NCBI GenBank assembly: GCA_015064555.1
Contig: SVRZ01000023.1
Location: forward strand, 1 to 39,251
Length of the DNA stretch: 39,251 bases
Origin: Oscillospiraceae bacterium
GTDB taxonomy: Bacteria > Bacillota > Clostridia > Oscillospirales > CAG-272
Direction: 5' to 3'
The translations under genes and the position numbers were made by a program. Below the pieces are notes generated by a model that was not told the DNA's origin, did no database searches, and saw only the letters and a program-made list of their open reading frames with translations. This document shows positions 9,350 to 17,488 of the stretch, piece by piece. Position 1 is the stretch's first letter. Each line of letters begins with the position of its first letter.

Positions 9350-10249
9350 ATGTCAACACTTCCGAATGCCTCAAAATTTTATTATCAAAGTAAGGATACC
9401 TTCAAGAGCGAAATGGATATTGTTCATGCTTTTCCGCGCACAGATTTTGAGACGGGGATGCATATGCAGGAATTCTTTGAGATTAACATAATAACCCGAG
9501 GAAGCGGAAGACATTACATTGAAGACGGATCTGTTGATACGAGAGTCGGAGATGTTTTTGTGATTCCACCAAAGGTAAGTCATGGCTTTGAGGGAGGGAA
9601 TGGCTTTGATGTTTTTCACGTCCTGATAAGCGACAAATTTTTAAATAAGAACATGACCGAGCTTCAGACGTTGCCATCCTTCTTCACTCTTTTCAACGCT
9701 GAGCCCATCATGCGAGGAAATGCAAAGAGCGGATTGCATCTTAGGCTAAACGATTCTCAATTTCAAGATCTTAATGCTATTCTTACGCAAACGCTTAAAT
9801 ATAGAAACCAAAAAGATCCGTTTCATTGCTTTGCGCGGAGTGGTATAGTAATGATGCTCATATCATTTTTGTGCAAGGTTTATACGGGAAATACCGATGC
9901 ATCTGCTAAGATGAGCGGCGAGAGCGATCAGGCGTTTATGAGAGTCATTTCTTATATTCATGAGCACTACTCGGAAAAAATAAGCATAGAAACGCTTGCC
10001 GCAATTGCATATCTTTCCAGGAGTACTTTTATACGTAGATTCAATAAGATCTGTAAAATGTCACCATCCGATTATATAATAAAGTGTAGACTTGAGGCGG
10101 CAGAATATATGCTTATGAATACAAGCTGCACACTTGTTGAAATAGCCTTCAAATGCGGATTTTACGATGCATCACACTTCTCTCATACCTTTAAAAAGAT
10201 TTATGGAGTTTATCCTATAGAGTATCGCACAATAAAGATTAAAAGTTAA
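9350..10249 (+). CDS. AraC-family transcriptional regulator (cupin sensor + HTH)
   Basis: A DNA-binding activator with a sugar-sensing cupin domain in the N-terminal half (about 20-150; motifs MHMQEFFEIN and GDVFVIPPKVSHGF) and a C-terminal double helix-turn-helix (about 195-299; IHEHYSEKISIETLAAIAYLS, then the second helix pair and the GFYDASHFSHTFKKIYGVYP signature). The product is 299 residues from the ATG at 9350; a GTG nine bases upstream is in frame, but AAAGGCGG at 9334-9341 is spaced for the ATG. It is transcribed divergently from the GH95 gene with 197 bases between the starts, so it most likely controls fucosidase expression in response to fucose or a fucosylated sugar. The ligand is inferred from context only. 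Confidence 0.9.
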   Translation: MSTLPNASKFYYQSKDTFKSEMDIVHAFPRTDFETGMHMQEFFEINIITRGSGRHYIEDGSVDTRVGDVFVIPPKVSHGFEGGNGFDVFHVLISDKFLNKNMTELQTLPSFFTLFNAEPIMRGNAKSGLHLRLNDSQFQDLNAILTQTLKYRNQKDPFHCFARSGIVMMLISFLCKVYTGNTDASAKMSGESDQAFMRVISYIHEHYSEKISIETLAAIAYLSRSTFIRRFNKICKMSPSDYIIKCRLEAAEYMLMNTSCTLVEIAFKCGFYDASHFSHTFKKIYGVYPIEYRTIKIKS

Positions 10250-10305
10250 AATACTCGATAAAATACGTAGTAGAAATAATAGAACTTTAAAACTTATTTT
10301 CAAGA

Positions 10306-10350
10306 CAAGGCGAGCCATACGGTGCCGAAAGCACCGTATGGCTCGCCTTG
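10306..10350. terminator. Long perfect hairpin between convergent genes
   Basis: A perfect 20-bp GC-rich stem (10306-10325 with 10331-10350) with loop CGAAA lies between the ends of the araC-type gene (+) and the TIR-MORN gene (-). The flanks are AT-rich but lack a clear U-tract on either strand, so it may be a bidirectional terminator or an mRNA 3' end stabiliser. Confidence 0.6.
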
Positions 10351-10372
10351 ATAGTTAATTATTAAAATCGTA

Positions 10373-13027
10373 TCAGAATAGCTTCTTTTTTGAAGAAATA
10401 AGCTTTCCGTTGTCATAAACGCGGGCTTCCTTTTTGCCGTTGGGGTAGATATAAACTCCGTTTCCGTGGAGCTGACTGTTGAGGAATCCGCCCTCGTAGC
10501 TGCTGCCATCCTTCCAGATATATTTACCCTGACCGGTACGTGCGCCGTTCTTCCAATCTCCGTAATAGGACTCGCCCTTCCATTTTCCTTCGCCCCAGTG
10601 ATAGCTGCCCTTTCCGTCGCGATTGTCATCCTTCCAGGTACCATCGTAAACGTCGCCGTTTTTCCAGGTCATCCGTCCGCTGCCGTGCCTGTTATTATTG
10701 AGGTAATCGCCCTCGTAGACAGAGCCGTCAGCCCAGAAGAATTTGCCCCTGCCGGTACGCATATTGCCTTTCCAATCGCCTTCGTATGAATTGCCGTTAG
10801 CCCAGCGGCACTTACCGTAACCGTTTCGGTCGCCGTCTCTCCATTCACCGTCATAGACCTCTCCGCTTTGGAAGGTGTATTTACCTCTGCCGTGTCTTTT
10901 GTCGTTCAGGAACTGTCCTTCGTAAACACCGTTATTATATGTCTTTTTCTGTATGGGGGCAGAGGAGTTGCTGCTCGTGGATTTTGATGAGGATATAAGC
11001 TTATCGTTATCGTACGTGCGCGTTTCGCGTCTGCCGTCAGGATAGGTGTATATACCTGTTCCGTGGAGCTTACCGTTCAGGAAGCCGCCCTCATAGGAGC
11101 CGCCATCCTTCCAGATGTATTTACCTTGTCCGGTACGTGCACCTTCCAGCCAATCGCCGTAATAGGATTCGCCCTTCCATTTTCCTTCGCCCCAGACGTA
11201 GCGGCCCTTTCCGTGGCGCTTGTCATCCTTCCACGCACCGTCGTAAACGTCGCCGCTTTTCCAGGTCATACGGCCGTTGCCGTGTCTTAAATTATTGAGG
11301 TAATATCCCTCGAAAAAGTCACCTTCTGCCCAGTAGTATTTTCCGTATCCGGTACGGTTACCGTCTTTCCAGTCACCATCGTAGGAGTTTCCGTTTGCCC
11401 AGCGGTATATGCCCTTGCCGTTGCGCTTGTTACTTACAAAATCACCTTCGAAAGTATCTCCGCTTGTCCAGGAGAAGAATCCCTTTCCGTTCTCGCAGTC
11501 ATCCTTCCAATCTCCGTCATAATAGTTTCCGCTGGCGAAGGTGCACTTACCCTTTCCATGGCGCTTGCCATCCTTCAGCTGTCCAACGTATACTGCGCCG
11601 TCGCTATAAGTTTTGCGCTCTACGGGAGCGTTATATGTCGATGTGCTTGTGTTTGCCCTGCGAGTTGCCTCAGCCCGGCGAGCCTCTTCTGCCTTGCGTG
11701 TCTTCTCGGCCTCCTCCATTTCGCGGAGCTTGCGCTCTGCCTCCTCACGGCGGCGAGTCTCCTCTGCGAGGCGGGCATCCTCGGCTTTTCTTGTTTCCTC
11801 AGCCTTTCTCGCCCTTTCAGCCTCCTCCATCTCACGGAGTCTGCGCTCGGCTTCTTCGGCTCTGCGGAGTCTGTCGGCATCCTCGATCTCACGGAGTCTG
11901 CGCTCTGCCTCTTCGCGGCGGCGAGTCTCCTCCGCAAGGCGCTCTGCCTCCTCGTCAACGACGGGAGAATTGAGCACGTCCATGCACTCGCCGAGTCTGT
12001 CTATCAGCTGATCGAACGTTTCTGCATATGTAAGCCCCGAGAAGAAGTCCTTAAGCATTCTGTCTGCAATGGGAGTAGGTCTGTTATCAAGCCTGTATTC
12101 GACCTTGAGCATCTTATATCTGTCGGGCAGCTGTGCGTAGGTCCTTGCCTCGGGATATTTCTGAAGATCTCTCTGTCTTACGTAGGGAATCTCTCTCTTG
12201 AAGGCGTCACAGGACTGATTTCTTGAATTGACAGAAGAGAGAAATACGAATATAGAGGAATTATCTATAGCCGTCTGCAAAGCTCTTTCATAGCTGGCAA
12301 CGGCATCGCGTCCGTGCTGGAGGTTTCTGAATGCCGCAAAGCAGGTAAGACCGCTGTCCTCGATGAAATTCAGTATTTCAACAACCGATTTCATATCTCT
12401 GCTGGAATAAGCAAGGAAAACGTCTCTCGGAGTATTGAGGTCATATAAGCCACCCTGAACCTTGTCGGCTTCCTTTTCAAATTCGGTGAGATGCTTCTGC
12501 TTGTCGGAAGGCGAGAGCACATAGCCGGCACGGTCGAGAAGTGCTGCCACAGGGGTAACGTACGATTCCTTGAGTGATCGGGTAAGGAAATCGAGCACGA
12601 GGTCCAAATAGAGTGCGTTTTCCTTAACGTCGATGCTGCCGATATAATCCGCAACCTCAATATCATCTGCGGAATTTGCTATCTCAAAGAACTCTGCAAG
12701 AAAATCGTGCGGATCTATTCCCTTGATCTCGCGGCATATATTGACTATAGCTCTGCTATCTATGTATTTTGCGGTTATCTTATCCCAGAGCATAGAACGA
12801 AGATTATAGTATTTTTCGGTTTTTTCATTGAGCATCGCCTCGGATACTACCGAGCCAAGGCTGGCTTTAACGGTGGACTCGAGCCTTTCGTACTCGCGCT
12901 CCGTGCTCTCTTCTGTAAATTTACCTGCACAGTGCGCACAGCACCAAAGCACCATGCCGTTTTCTTCTGTTTTGGAAAGCTTACCCTCCGCACCGCACTG
13001 AGGGCATCTCATAACTTTAAGCTCCAT
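10373..13027 (-). CDS. Zinc-ribbon/TIR-domain protein with coiled coil and two MORN-repeat arrays
   Basis: An 884-residue cytosolic protein with, in order: a zinc ribbon (C8-x2-C11 ... C30-x2-C33), a helical region (about 40-190), a TIR domain (about 200-340; DVFLAYSSRDMKSV, FRNLQHGRDA, FVFLSSVNSRNQSCDAFKREI), an E/R-rich coiled coil (about 357-458), and 15 MORN repeats in two arrays (8 at about 478-680, 7 at about 705-875). E279 sits where TIR NADases carry their catalytic Glu. Bacterial TIR domains often hydrolyse NAD in anti-phage systems, and MORN repeats bind membranes or proteins; the role here is unknown. The start at 13027 has AAAGGG. An in-frame ATG at 13123 lies inside the -35 box and is rejected. 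It has its own promoter, with terminator-like hairpins on both sides, so it is a single-gene unit. Confidence 0.85.
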   Translation of the reverse strand: MELKVMRCPQCGAEGKLSKTEENGMVLWCCAHCAGKFTEESTEREYERLESTVKASLGSVVSEAMLNEKTEKYYNLRSMLWDKITAKYIDSRAIVNICREIKGIDPHDFLAEFFEIANSADDIEVADYIGSIDVKENALYLDLVLDFLTRSLKESYVTPVAALLDRAGYVLSPSDKQKHLTEFEKEADKVQGGLYDLNTPRDVFLAYSSRDMKSVVEILNFIEDSGLTCFAAFRNLQHGRDAVASYERALQTAIDNSSIFVFLSSVNSRNQSCDAFKREIPYVRQRDLQKYPEARTYAQLPDRYKMLKVEYRLDNRPTPIADRMLKDFFSGLTYAETFDQLIDRLGECMDVLNSPVVDEEAERLAEETRRREEAERRLREIEDADRLRRAEEAERRLREMEEAERARKAEETRKAEDARLAEETRRREEAERKLREMEEAEKTRKAEEARRAEATRRANTSTSTYNAPVERKTYSDGAVYVGQLKDGKRHGKGKCTFASGNYYDGDWKDDCENGKGFFSWTSGDTFEGDFVSNKRNGKGIYRWANGNSYDGDWKDGNRTGYGKYYWAEGDFFEGYYLNNLRHGNGRMTWKSGDVYDGAWKDDKRHGKGRYVWGEGKWKGESYYGDWLEGARTGQGKYIWKDGGSYEGGFLNGKLHGTGIYTYPDGRRETRTYDNDKLISSSKSTSSNSSAPIQKKTYNNGVYEGQFLNDKRHGRGKYTFQSGEVYDGEWRDGDRNGYGKCRWANGNSYEGDWKGNMRTGRGKFFWADGSVYEGDYLNNNRHGSGRMTWKNGDVYDGTWKDDNRDGKGSYHWGEGKWKGESYYGDWKNGARTGQGKYIWKDGSSYEGGFLNSQLHGNGVYIYPNGKKEARVYDNGKLISSKKKLF

Positions 13028-13094
13028 TATTTTCCCTTTCCGAAATTCCGCTCCGAGCGGAGATTTACCAGATCGATTTTTTTCATACACAGAT

Positions 13095-13123
13095 ATTTTA
13101 TCATACCGAGAGAAATATGTCAA
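13095..13123 (-). promoter_or_regulatory. Promoter of the TIR-MORN gene with nested dyad
   Basis: On the - strand: TTGACA (13118-13123), 17-base spacer, TAAAAT (13095-13100). The -35 box is centred in two nested inverted repeats: outer CATACCG/CGGTATG (13102-13108, 13130-13136) and inner AAATAT/ATATTT (13113-13118, 13123-13128). This looks like an operator. Confidence 0.7.
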
Positions 13124-13151
13124 TATTTGCGGTATGTAATTTTTTTAAAAA

Positions 13152-13185
13152 AAGGTGCCGTCTCAATTTCGTAAGACAACACCTT
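13152..13185 (-). terminator. Terminator after the ROK kinase
   Basis: On the - strand AAGGTG...CACCTT (arms 13180-13185 and 13152-13157) with an inner GTCT/AGAC pair is followed by seven U. It lies about 40 bases past the ROK stop and just upstream of the TIR-MORN promoter. Confidence 0.8.
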
Positions 13186-13226
13186 GAATTATATTTTCGA
13201 ATCGGGTTTAGCTCGTCGAAGAGTAC

Positions 13227-14189
13227 TTATCTGCCCAAGCCTGCGGCACCGATGATGCCGGCATCATTCCCGAGCTCGGCGGTGACGATCCTTGCCTTTC
13301 TCGGATTTGTTCTTGTATACTGATCTCTCTCAACCAGCTTTATAAGCGGAACGGTGAGATTTTCCTTCTCGTTGCAGACTCCGCCGCCGATGGAAAGCAC
13401 CTCGGGCTGGAAGATATTTATCATGTTGGTGATACCCTCTGCAAGGTAGAAGATATACTTGTCAACTATCTCCTTACCGATAGCATCGCCCATCTTCATA
13501 GCCTTGAAGGCCGTTCTGGCGGAAACCTTTCCGTCCTTTTCGGCAATATCAAAGAGCATGGAATGAGCACCCTTGAGCTTAAGCTCGGTCATTTTTTCCT
13601 TAGTCATAGCGGTGAGAGCAGTTGCGGATGAATAAGCCTCCCAGCATCCCAGTCTGCCGCAGGAGCACTGACGGCCACCTACAACTATAACGGTATGGCC
13701 AAGCTCTGCGCCCGCACAGTTAACGCCACCGTCAAATATTTTTCCGTTTATGATAACACCGCCGCCAACACCTGTGCCGAGCGTTATCATAACCGAATTT
13801 TCGGTACCCTTAGCCGCACCGACGAGTGCCTCCGCGAGCGCCGCCGCATTCGCATCGTTAGCAACTATAACGCGCTTGACCGGCATAAATGATTTGAAAA
13901 TTTCAGCTATAGGGAAATCGAGGAATGGAAGATTATTTGCATATTCAACCGTTCCGGTCCTGGAATTGACAGTTCCGGGCGCCGCTATACCAACGTATTC
14001 GATATCCGAAGCCGAAAGGTTATTTCTTTCAAGGATCCGGGAGGCAAGCTCTGCCATATCCTTGATTATAAGCTCGGGCTTTCTGTCTGCCTTGGTGGGA
14101 ACAGAGCCCTTGTCGATAATTCTGAGTTCGTCATCACAAAGACCTATAGCAATATTGGTACCGCCGAGGTCAACGCCTAAAGTATACAT
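13227..14189 (-). CDS. ROK-family sugar kinase (glucokinase-like)
   Basis: An ATP-dependent sugar kinase, most likely glucokinase, acting in the cytosol at the entry to glycolysis. The 320-residue product has the ATP-binding DLGGTN at 7-12, GTGVGGGVI, the sugar-contacting AELGHT, and the ROK zinc motif CSCGRLGCWE with its three Cys. Full length for the family. The start has CAGGCGG and a strong promoter (14219-14247); a terminator follows. It is a stand-alone gene. Hexokinase specificity (glucose, ManNAc, fructose or allose) cannot be told from these motifs, and NagC-type repressors are excluded because there is no N-terminal HTH. Confidence 0.93.
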   Translation of the reverse strand: MYTLGVDLGGTNIAIGLCDDELRIIDKGSVPTKADRKPELIIKDMAELASRILERNNLSASDIEYVGIAAPGTVNSRTGTVEYANNLPFLDFPIAEIFKSFMPVKRVIVANDANAAALAEALVGAAKGTENSVMITLGTGVGGGVIINGKIFDGGVNCAGAELGHTVIVVGGRQCSCGRLGCWEAYSSATALTAMTKEKMTELKLKGAHSMLFDIAEKDGKVSARTAFKAMKMGDAIGKEIVDKYIFYLAEGITNMINIFQPEVLSIGGGVCNEKENLTVPLIKLVERDQYTRTNPRKARIVTAELGNDAGIIGAAGLGR

Positions 14190-14218
14190 ACACTAAACCG
14201 CCTGTTTGATTTTCTTTT

Positions 14219-14247
14219 ATTATATATTATAATCTCCCAAAAGTCAA
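14219..14247 (-). promoter_or_regulatory. Promoter of the ROK kinase
   Basis: On the - strand TTGACT (14242-14247), 17-base spacer, TATAAT (14219-14224), with a second TATAAT-like box inside the spacer. Confidence 0.7.
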
Positions 14248-14299
14248 GTGTTTTATGTAGATTTGTGAGCGAAGATGGTGCGGCTATGCCAGGAATTTT

Positions 14300-14356
14300 C
14301 GCGCGGGATATCCCCTCGAAGCTCCTCTACGCTTTTGTTTTGTGATATACCGCGCG
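14300..14356. repeat. Imperfect inverted repeat upstream of nifS
   Basis: Arms 14300-14312 and 14344-14356 pair at 12 of 13 positions (CGCGCGG core, GATATC-type inner part) around a 31-base loop. It is GC-rich in an AT-rich intergenic stretch, 36 bases before the nifS -35 box. No U-tract follows, so it is not an obvious terminator. Confidence 0.5.
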
Positions 14357-14391
14357 TTCACGAAAAATTAACATATTATTTTTACAACCTA

Positions 14392-14420
14392 TTGAAATCT
14401 ACACAAAAAAGGTATACAAT
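14392..14420 (+). promoter_or_regulatory. Promoter of nifS-nifU
   Basis: TTGAAA (14392-14397), 17-base spacer, TACAAT (14415-14420). The 5' leader is about 45 bases. No IscR-type dyad was recognised over it. Confidence 0.65.
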
Positions 14421-14470
14421 ATAAAAGGAAAAAATTCAAAGCACATTTTCTGAAAGGAAAGCTGAAATAA

Positions 14471-15655
14471 ATGGCAAAATTTGTATATGCAGACAACGCT
14501 GCAACGACCCCTGTCACAAGAGAGGTCATAGAGGCGATGCAGCCCATATTTGAAACTCAGTGGGGCAATCCCTCGAGCCTCCATGCGAAGGGCAGAGAGG
14601 CAAAGGCGATACTTGACGATGCGAGATCCAGGATCGCAGCGGTATTTTCCTGCAAGCCCACCGAGATATACTTCACGTCCTGTGGCTCCGAGTCGGACAA
14701 CTGGGCGATAAGAGGCGCGGTGAAGCGCCTTGCCGCAAAGGGCAGAAATCATATTGTAACCACCAAGATAGAGCATCCCGCGGTTCTCAACACCTGCCGT
14801 GCGCTTGAGAAGGAGGGCTATCCCGTAACCTACGTTGGCGTGGATGAAAACGGAATAGTTCTTATGGACGAGCTTCGCAATGCTATAACCGATAAGACGG
14901 CTATAGTGGCAGTTATGTATGCAAATAATGAGATAGGCACGATAGAGCCTATTGAAGAGATTTGTGAGCTTGCACACGCAAAGGGTGCGCTCATGTTTAC
15001 CGATGCCGTGCAGGCTGTCGGAAATATCGATATCGACCTCTCGAAGCTTCCTGTTGATATGCTTGCTCTTTCGGGTCACAAGATCCACGCGCCAAAGGGC
15101 ATTGGAATGCTCTATATCAGGAAGGGCGTATTCATTGACAATCTTATCTCGGGCGGCGGTCAGGAGCAGCGCCGCAGGGCAGGCACCGAGAATCTGCCTT
15201 ATATCGTCGGACTTGCAAAAGCGCTCGAGGTCGCCAAGGAAAAGCTCGGCGAGCTTGACCGTGTCGTAAAAATGAGAGATAGACTTATTGAGGGACTTGA
15301 AAAGATACCCTACTCACGCCTTAACGGTGACAGAGTGAAGCGTCTGCCGGGCAACGTAAACATCGGCTTCGAATTTATCGAGGGTGAGAGTATGCTTCTT
15401 TGGCTTGATATTGCGGGCATCTGCGCATCGACAGGCTCTGCCTGCTCATCCGCATCTCTCGAGCCCTCGCACGTGCTTCTCTCGATAGGCGTCCCGCATG
15501 AGAAGGCGCACGGCTCCGTCCGTCTGACACTCTCTCACGAGAACACCGAGGAGGACGTTGATTATATTCTTGAAACACTTCCTCCCATTATAGAAAAGCT
15601 CCGTAATATGAGTCCTCTTTGGGAAGAGGTAGTAAAAAATCAGAACAAGGCTTAA
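14471..15655 (+). CDS. nifS: Cysteine desulfurase (NifS/IscS family)
   Basis: A PLP enzyme that converts cysteine to alanine and carries the sulfur as a persulfide for Fe-S cluster assembly and tRNA thiolation. The 394-residue product has the PLP-binding lysine in LSGHKIHAPKG (K204) and the catalytic Cys in TGSACSS (C325); the short SACSSxxxxPSHVL loop fits the NifS/IscS (group I) type. The start has GAAAGGAAAG. It is followed after 26 bases by the nifU-type scaffold, forming a two-gene operon. MnmA, a normal sulfur recipient of such enzymes, is 4 kb away in its own transcript. Confidence 0.96.
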   Translation: MAKFVYADNAATTPVTREVIEAMQPIFETQWGNPSSLHAKGREAKAILDDARSRIAAVFSCKPTEIYFTSCGSESDNWAIRGAVKRLAAKGRNHIVTTKIEHPAVLNTCRALEKEGYPVTYVGVDENGIVLMDELRNAITDKTAIVAVMYANNEIGTIEPIEEICELAHAKGALMFTDAVQAVGNIDIDLSKLPVDMLALSGHKIHAPKGIGMLYIRKGVFIDNLISGGGQEQRRRAGTENLPYIVGLAKALEVAKEKLGELDRVVKMRDRLIEGLEKIPYSRLNGDRVKRLPGNVNIGFEFIEGESMLLWLDIAGICASTGSACSSASLEPSHVLLSIGVPHEKAHGSVRLTLSHENTEEDVDYILETLPPIIEKLRNMSPLWEEVVKNQNKA

Positions 15656-15681
15656 GATGAAAGGTTAGGATAGATAAAATT

Positions 15682-16095
15682 ATGCAGTACAGCGAAAAGG
15701 TAATGGATCACTTTATGAATCCGAGAAATGTCGGTGAGATCGAGAACGCAGACGGTGTCGGAATGGTAGGAAATGCGAAATGCGGCGATATAATGAAGAT
15801 GTATCTCAAGATAGAGGATGACGTTATCACCGATTGCAAATTCAAGACCTTCGGATGCGGTGCGGCTATTGCGACCTCGTCCATGGCTACCGAGCTTATA
15901 AAGGGAAAGACCGTCAAGGAGGCACTCGAGCTTACGAACAGTGCGGTTGTCGAGGCTCTTGAAGGACTTCCCGCAGTAAAGGTGCATTGCTCGGTGCTTG
16001 CCGAGGAGGCGGTAAAGAGTGCTCTTGCGGACTATTATCATAAGATCGGCAGACCTGTCGATTTTGAGATAGAGAAGGATCACGACGAAGAATAA
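15682..16095 (+). CDS. nifU: Fe-S cluster scaffold protein (NifU N-terminal/IscU type)
   Basis: Scaffold on which [2Fe-2S]/[4Fe-4S] clusters are built from NifS sulfur and then handed to apoproteins. The 137-residue product is the single-domain form: YSEKVMDHFMNPRNVGE at the N-terminus, then the three cluster cysteines in NAKCGD, FGCGAA and VHCSVLAEE. It lacks the central ferredoxin and C-terminal NFU domains of nitrogen-fixation NifU. Directly downstream of nifS, and its transcript ends at the hairpin at 16183-16219. The minimal NifS-NifU pair is the usual Fe-S machine of anaerobic Clostridia without SUF. Confidence 0.95.
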   Translation: MQYSEKVMDHFMNPRNVGEIENADGVGMVGNAKCGDIMKMYLKIEDDVITDCKFKTFGCGAAIATSSMATELIKGKTVKEALELTNSAVVEALEGLPAVKVHCSVLAEEAVKSALADYYHKIGRPVDFEIEKDHDEE

Positions 16096-16182
16096 ACCGG
16101 GGCTGCCGCATTCAGGCATAACCGAAAAAACAAAAAAAGAGTCTGAGTCATTAAGAATTCAACGAAAAAATATTATAAAAGT

Positions 16183-16219
16183 ACGGCAAAGGCACTGTGT
16201 TTTACAGTACTTTTGCCGT
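16183..16219. terminator. Bidirectional terminator, repeat copy 2, overlapping a stop codon
   Basis: A 16-bp stem with one G-U and one C-A pair (16183-16198 with 16204-16219) and loop GTTTT ends the nifS-nifU transcript (+, T-rich tail). The right arm also encodes the last codons and stop (16202-16204) of the convergent PaaK-like gene. Bases 16167-16208 match 91-132 at 41 of 42 positions. Confidence 0.8.
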
Positions 16220-17485
16220 TCTTTTAATCAGTTTCATTTTATTTCCGTCAGCGGTATCCAGGACACCGCGGCAAACGAGCTCAAGGTCAAGAGCAACGCC
16301 GAGCATTTTTCGCGAAGCCTCCCTGAATCTCTCTTTTGCGGCGGTATGAGGGATGCTGAATCCATCCTTTGCTTCTGCTGTTACGGTGAGAGTCATATTA
16401 TCGGCAGTCGGAAGTGAGATACGGTATACTCCGCTAAGGAAATCGAATGTTGATACAAGACGGTCTATATCAGATGGGAAGAATTTACATCCCTTGTGGA
16501 TTATCATATCATCGCTTCTTCCGAGAATACGGACGCGCTTTCCGGTTCTTCCGCACGGGCACTCGTCATCATACATAATTGCCAGATCGTGAGTATTGTA
16601 TCTGATCAGGGGCATACCTGTTTTTGTCAGTGTCGTTATAACCAATTCACCGACACTTCCGGCTTGGAGCTGCTCTCCTTTATCGCCTATGATCTCGGCA
16701 AATATCATATCCTCGGGAATGTGCATTCCGGTGTTATAGCTGCAGGATGCAAAAACATTGGTCATTTCGGCATTTCCGTATACGTTGTATGCCTTCACCC
16801 CGCCCAGTGACTCAATGTTGTTCAATTTTTCATCCGTGCAGAGCTCTCCGGCGATAAAGCAGGTGCGGAGCGCCGAATCGGTTGGAGAAATTCCCTCAGA
16901 TCGCATTTTTTTGAAAATGTGCATAGCATACGACGGTGTAGCCGCAAGGCAGGTGGTTCCGAGGTCGCGCATCAGGCTTATCTGTCTTTCGGTGTTTCCT
17001 ACCGAGGTAGGTATAACTGCGGCGCCTATTCTTTCTGCGGCACTCTGTATGCCGATCCCACCTATGAACATGCTGTAGCTGAAGGTGTTTTGTATTACGC
17101 TCTGCTCGTTACACCCCTGCATAATAAGAGCTCGGCAAAGCCCTTCGTTATAGGCGGCTATATCCGCGGCAGTGCAGGGCACGAGTATCATTTTTCCGCT
17201 TGTACCCGAGGTGCCGTGTATGCGGATTATCTCGCTTGCGGGTGCCGCTTGCATTCCGAGTGGATATGCGGCGGCGAGATCTTTTTTATCAATTATCGGA
17301 AGCAGAGGTATCTCTTCCGTTCTCAGCGGCTTTCCAATGGCTATTCCCGAGCTTTCCAGCAGCTTGCGATAGCTCGGATTGCGGTGCATCATGTAATCGT
17401 AAAGCTTGGAAAAGGCATTTTGCTGAAGCTCTGCCAGCTGCTTTCTCGGCAGGCACTCGATCTCTCTGTTGTAATAAGCTTCCAT
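16202..17485 (-). CDS. PaaK-like adenylate-forming enzyme (phenylacetate-CoA ligase family)
   Basis: A member of the ANL superfamily that activates a carboxylic acid with ATP, usually passing it to CoA. The 427-residue product carries the P-loop RIHGTSGTSGK (about 90-100), YNVYGNAEMTN in place of the usual YG-TE motif, the arginine-bearing PLIRYNTHDLA and the hinge GRSDDMIIHKGCKF followed by a PaaK-type C-terminal lid. The family includes phenylacetate-CoA ligase and coenzyme F390 synthetase. The substrate is unknown; with no indolepyruvate oxidoreductase beside it, an aryl-acetate is only one option. It starts 3 bases after the GNAT stop (TGA at 17489) with GGGTGAG, so the two are translated together. 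Its last five codons lie in a terminator hairpin. Confidence 0.85.
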   Translation of the reverse strand: MEAYYNREIECLPRKQLAELQQNAFSKLYDYMMHRNPSYRKLLESSGIAIGKPLRTEEIPLLPIIDKKDLAAAYPLGMQAAPASEIIRIHGTSGTSGKMILVPCTAADIAAYNEGLCRALIMQGCNEQSVIQNTFSYSMFIGGIGIQSAAERIGAAVIPTSVGNTERQISLMRDLGTTCLAATPSYAMHIFKKMRSEGISPTDSALRTCFIAGELCTDEKLNNIESLGGVKAYNVYGNAEMTNVFASCSYNTGMHIPEDMIFAEIIGDKGEQLQAGSVGELVITTLTKTGMPLIRYNTHDLAIMYDDECPCGRTGKRVRILGRSDDMIIHKGCKFFPSDIDRLVSTFDFLSGVYRISLPTADNMTLTVTAEAKDGFSIPHTAAKERFREASRKMLGVALDLELVCRGVLDTADGNKMKLIKRTAKVL

Positions 17486-17488
17486 ATC

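Noticed and set aside
11395-12226. Several + strand open frames opposite the coiled coil
   Set aside because: They arise from the repetitive GAG/CGG-rich codons of the E/R coiled coil. Products are low-complexity Ser/Arg/Leu-rich and lack start signals.
13028-13123. 32-residue N-terminal extension of the TIR-MORN protein
   Set aside because: Its ATG lies within the -35 box on the same strand. The ATG at 13027 has a ribosome site and starts directly before the zinc ribbon.
14286-14345. Possible 19-codon leader peptide before nifS (begins MPGIFARD)
   Set aside because: It has no good ribosome site, it precedes the nifS promoter, and it overlaps the inverted repeat.
14399-15088. 229-codon open frame on the - strand
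   Set aside because: It is antisense to nifS and its promoter, with no ribosome site and no recognisable motif.
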